16,465 nucleotides of DNA from Balneolaceae bacterium (GTDB lineage: Bacteria; Bacteroidota; Rhodothermia; Balneolales; Balneolaceae): assembly GCA_007129085.1 (NCBI GenBank), contig SKWF01000178.1, positions 1 to 16,465 on the forward strand, read 5' to 3'. Position 1 is the first letter of the stretch. Each line of letters begins with the position of its first letter. The notes beneath the pieces are model-generated. The model was given only the letters and a program-made list of their open reading frames with translations. It was not told the origin of the DNA and searched no databases. Both the position numbers and the translations under genes were made by a program. Positions 15,758-16,465 of this stretch are shown piece by piece.

Positions 15758-16465
15758 ATGGGGGATTACTTTTCGGGGAATAAACAGGGGGAAGAAGGCT
15801 ATGTCTACAATACGTATGGCAAAATAAAATACCTGAAGCACGCCGTAGCCAGCGTAACCACCCTTCGCCGGTATGATAAAAAACGCCCCGTTGCTATTTT
15901 TTGCTCTGATGAGCACGCAGATCTTTTGAAACAGGAGCCGCTGGACGGACTGTTTACGCACATCTTTCATCTGCCCGAAGAGAATCGATCAATCACCGGC
16001 TTTAAGCATAATATTGACCGGTTTATGCCATTCGAAAAAAATATTTATATCGACAGTGACATCGTTTGGTGTAAAAAAACAGATCAATTGTGGAAGGCGT
16101 TTTCACCATACGATTTTACGATTACCGGCAATCAATCTGCGGATAATTTTTTCGGCGGCCCGAAAGGGATAGGGATCATCCGTGATATTCTGCTGCGCCG
16201 CCGAAATCGGACGCTTAAGCGGTTCGGTCTCACCTACCTGCCTCGTGTACAGTCCGGAGTAATATACGCCCGTGATTATGAAACCACGAAGAATGTATGC
16301 GACCAAGCCAAGGCTTTCCTGGATAAGAAGCATCGCACTCATTTTCGGCATAGGTCAGAGGAGGCAGGAAGGAGCGAGGAGTCGTGCGAATGGAGCCTGG
16401 CGATGGCCATGGCGGAGTTGAAAATCAAGGTATATCCCTGGTTCAATGGTCATGAAAGCCCTCAG
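15758..16465 (+). CDS. GT-A-type glycosyltransferase, 3' end missing
   Basis: An open frame of 236 codons from ATG 15758 to the last base of the window; the frame is blocked by a stop at 15746-15748, so this ATG is the only sensible start. The protein has the features of a sugar-nucleotide glycosyltransferase with a GT-A fold. A strand-rich N-terminal part is followed by FEKNIYIDSDIVW with the metal-binding DxD at Asp99-Ser100-Asp101, then a GNQSADNFFGGPKG segment and RVQSGVIYARD, as in GT8-like enzymes, where a hydrophobic strand with N/Q-SG follows the DxD. No signal peptide or membrane segment is seen. A purine-rich stretch at about 16351-16382 gives a biased RSEEAGRSEES linker. The acceptor is unknown; envelope polysaccharide or lipid is likely given the neighbours. 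Confidence 0.8.
   Translation, partial: MGDYFSGNKQGEEGYVYNTYGKIKYLKHAVASVTTLRRYDKKRPVAIFCSDEHADLLKQEPLDGLFTHIFHLPEENRSITGFKHNIDRFMPFEKNIYIDSDIVWCKKTDQLWKAFSPYDFTITGNQSADNFFGGPKGIGIIRDILLRRRNRTLKRFGLTYLPRVQSGVIYARDYETTKNVCDQAKAFLDKKHRTHFRHRSEEAGRSEESCEWSLAMAMAELKIKVYPWFNGHESPQ

Noticed and set aside
1..16465. CRISPR array, insertion sequence, prophage or toxin-antitoxin pair
   Set aside because: No regularly spaced direct repeats, transposase, integrase, phage structural gene or small toxin pair was seen on either strand.

Overview
The window is a dense, one-directional stretch of bacterial chromosome: every supported gene is on the + strand. Moderately AT-rich DNA, weak or variable Shine-Dalgarno sequences, a long periplasmic N-terminus on ATP synthase subunit a, an F-type ATP synthase operon lacking the beta and epsilon genes, and an M23 peptidase/bactofilin pair just upstream of that operon together suggest the Bacteroidota/Rhodothermota/Balneolota assemblage. 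Balneolota-like is my best guess, from gene content and protein style only. The gene content is mostly housekeeping. I see no prophage, insertion sequence or CRISPR array.

Region 1 (1-4534): the 3' part of a DUF2779-family nuclease-like protein with a Cys-rich N-terminal part, a secreted M48 metalloprotease lipoprotein, and adenylosuccinate lyase (purB). It is closed by a strong intrinsic terminator at about 4498-4534.

Region 2 (4568-6446): a 108-residue protein of unknown function and IMP dehydrogenase (guaB). With purB, this places one enzyme of the AMP branch and one of the GMP branch of purine synthesis within 3 kb, although the terminator separates them.

Region 3 (6560-13431): a probable single long operon. 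It starts with a membrane-anchored M23 peptidoglycan endopeptidase and a bactofilin (cell-shape pair). It continues into the ATP synthase genes: an AtpZ-like protein (which seems to need a CTG start), an AtpI-like membrane protein, then a, c, b, delta, alpha and gamma. Subunit a has lysine at two positions that in other bacteria usually carry a His/Glu pair next to the essential arginine; this is the most unusual feature of the region.

Region 4 (13432-13689): a hairpin candidate, a possible promoter, a perfect 9-bp inverted repeat directly abutting a tRNA-Ser(UGA), and a 15-bp-stem terminator.

Region 5 (13757-16465): an envelope cluster of a TolC-type outer-membrane efflux protein, an MlaC-family periplasmic phospholipid carrier, and the 5' part of a GT-A-type glycosyltransferase that runs off the end of the window.
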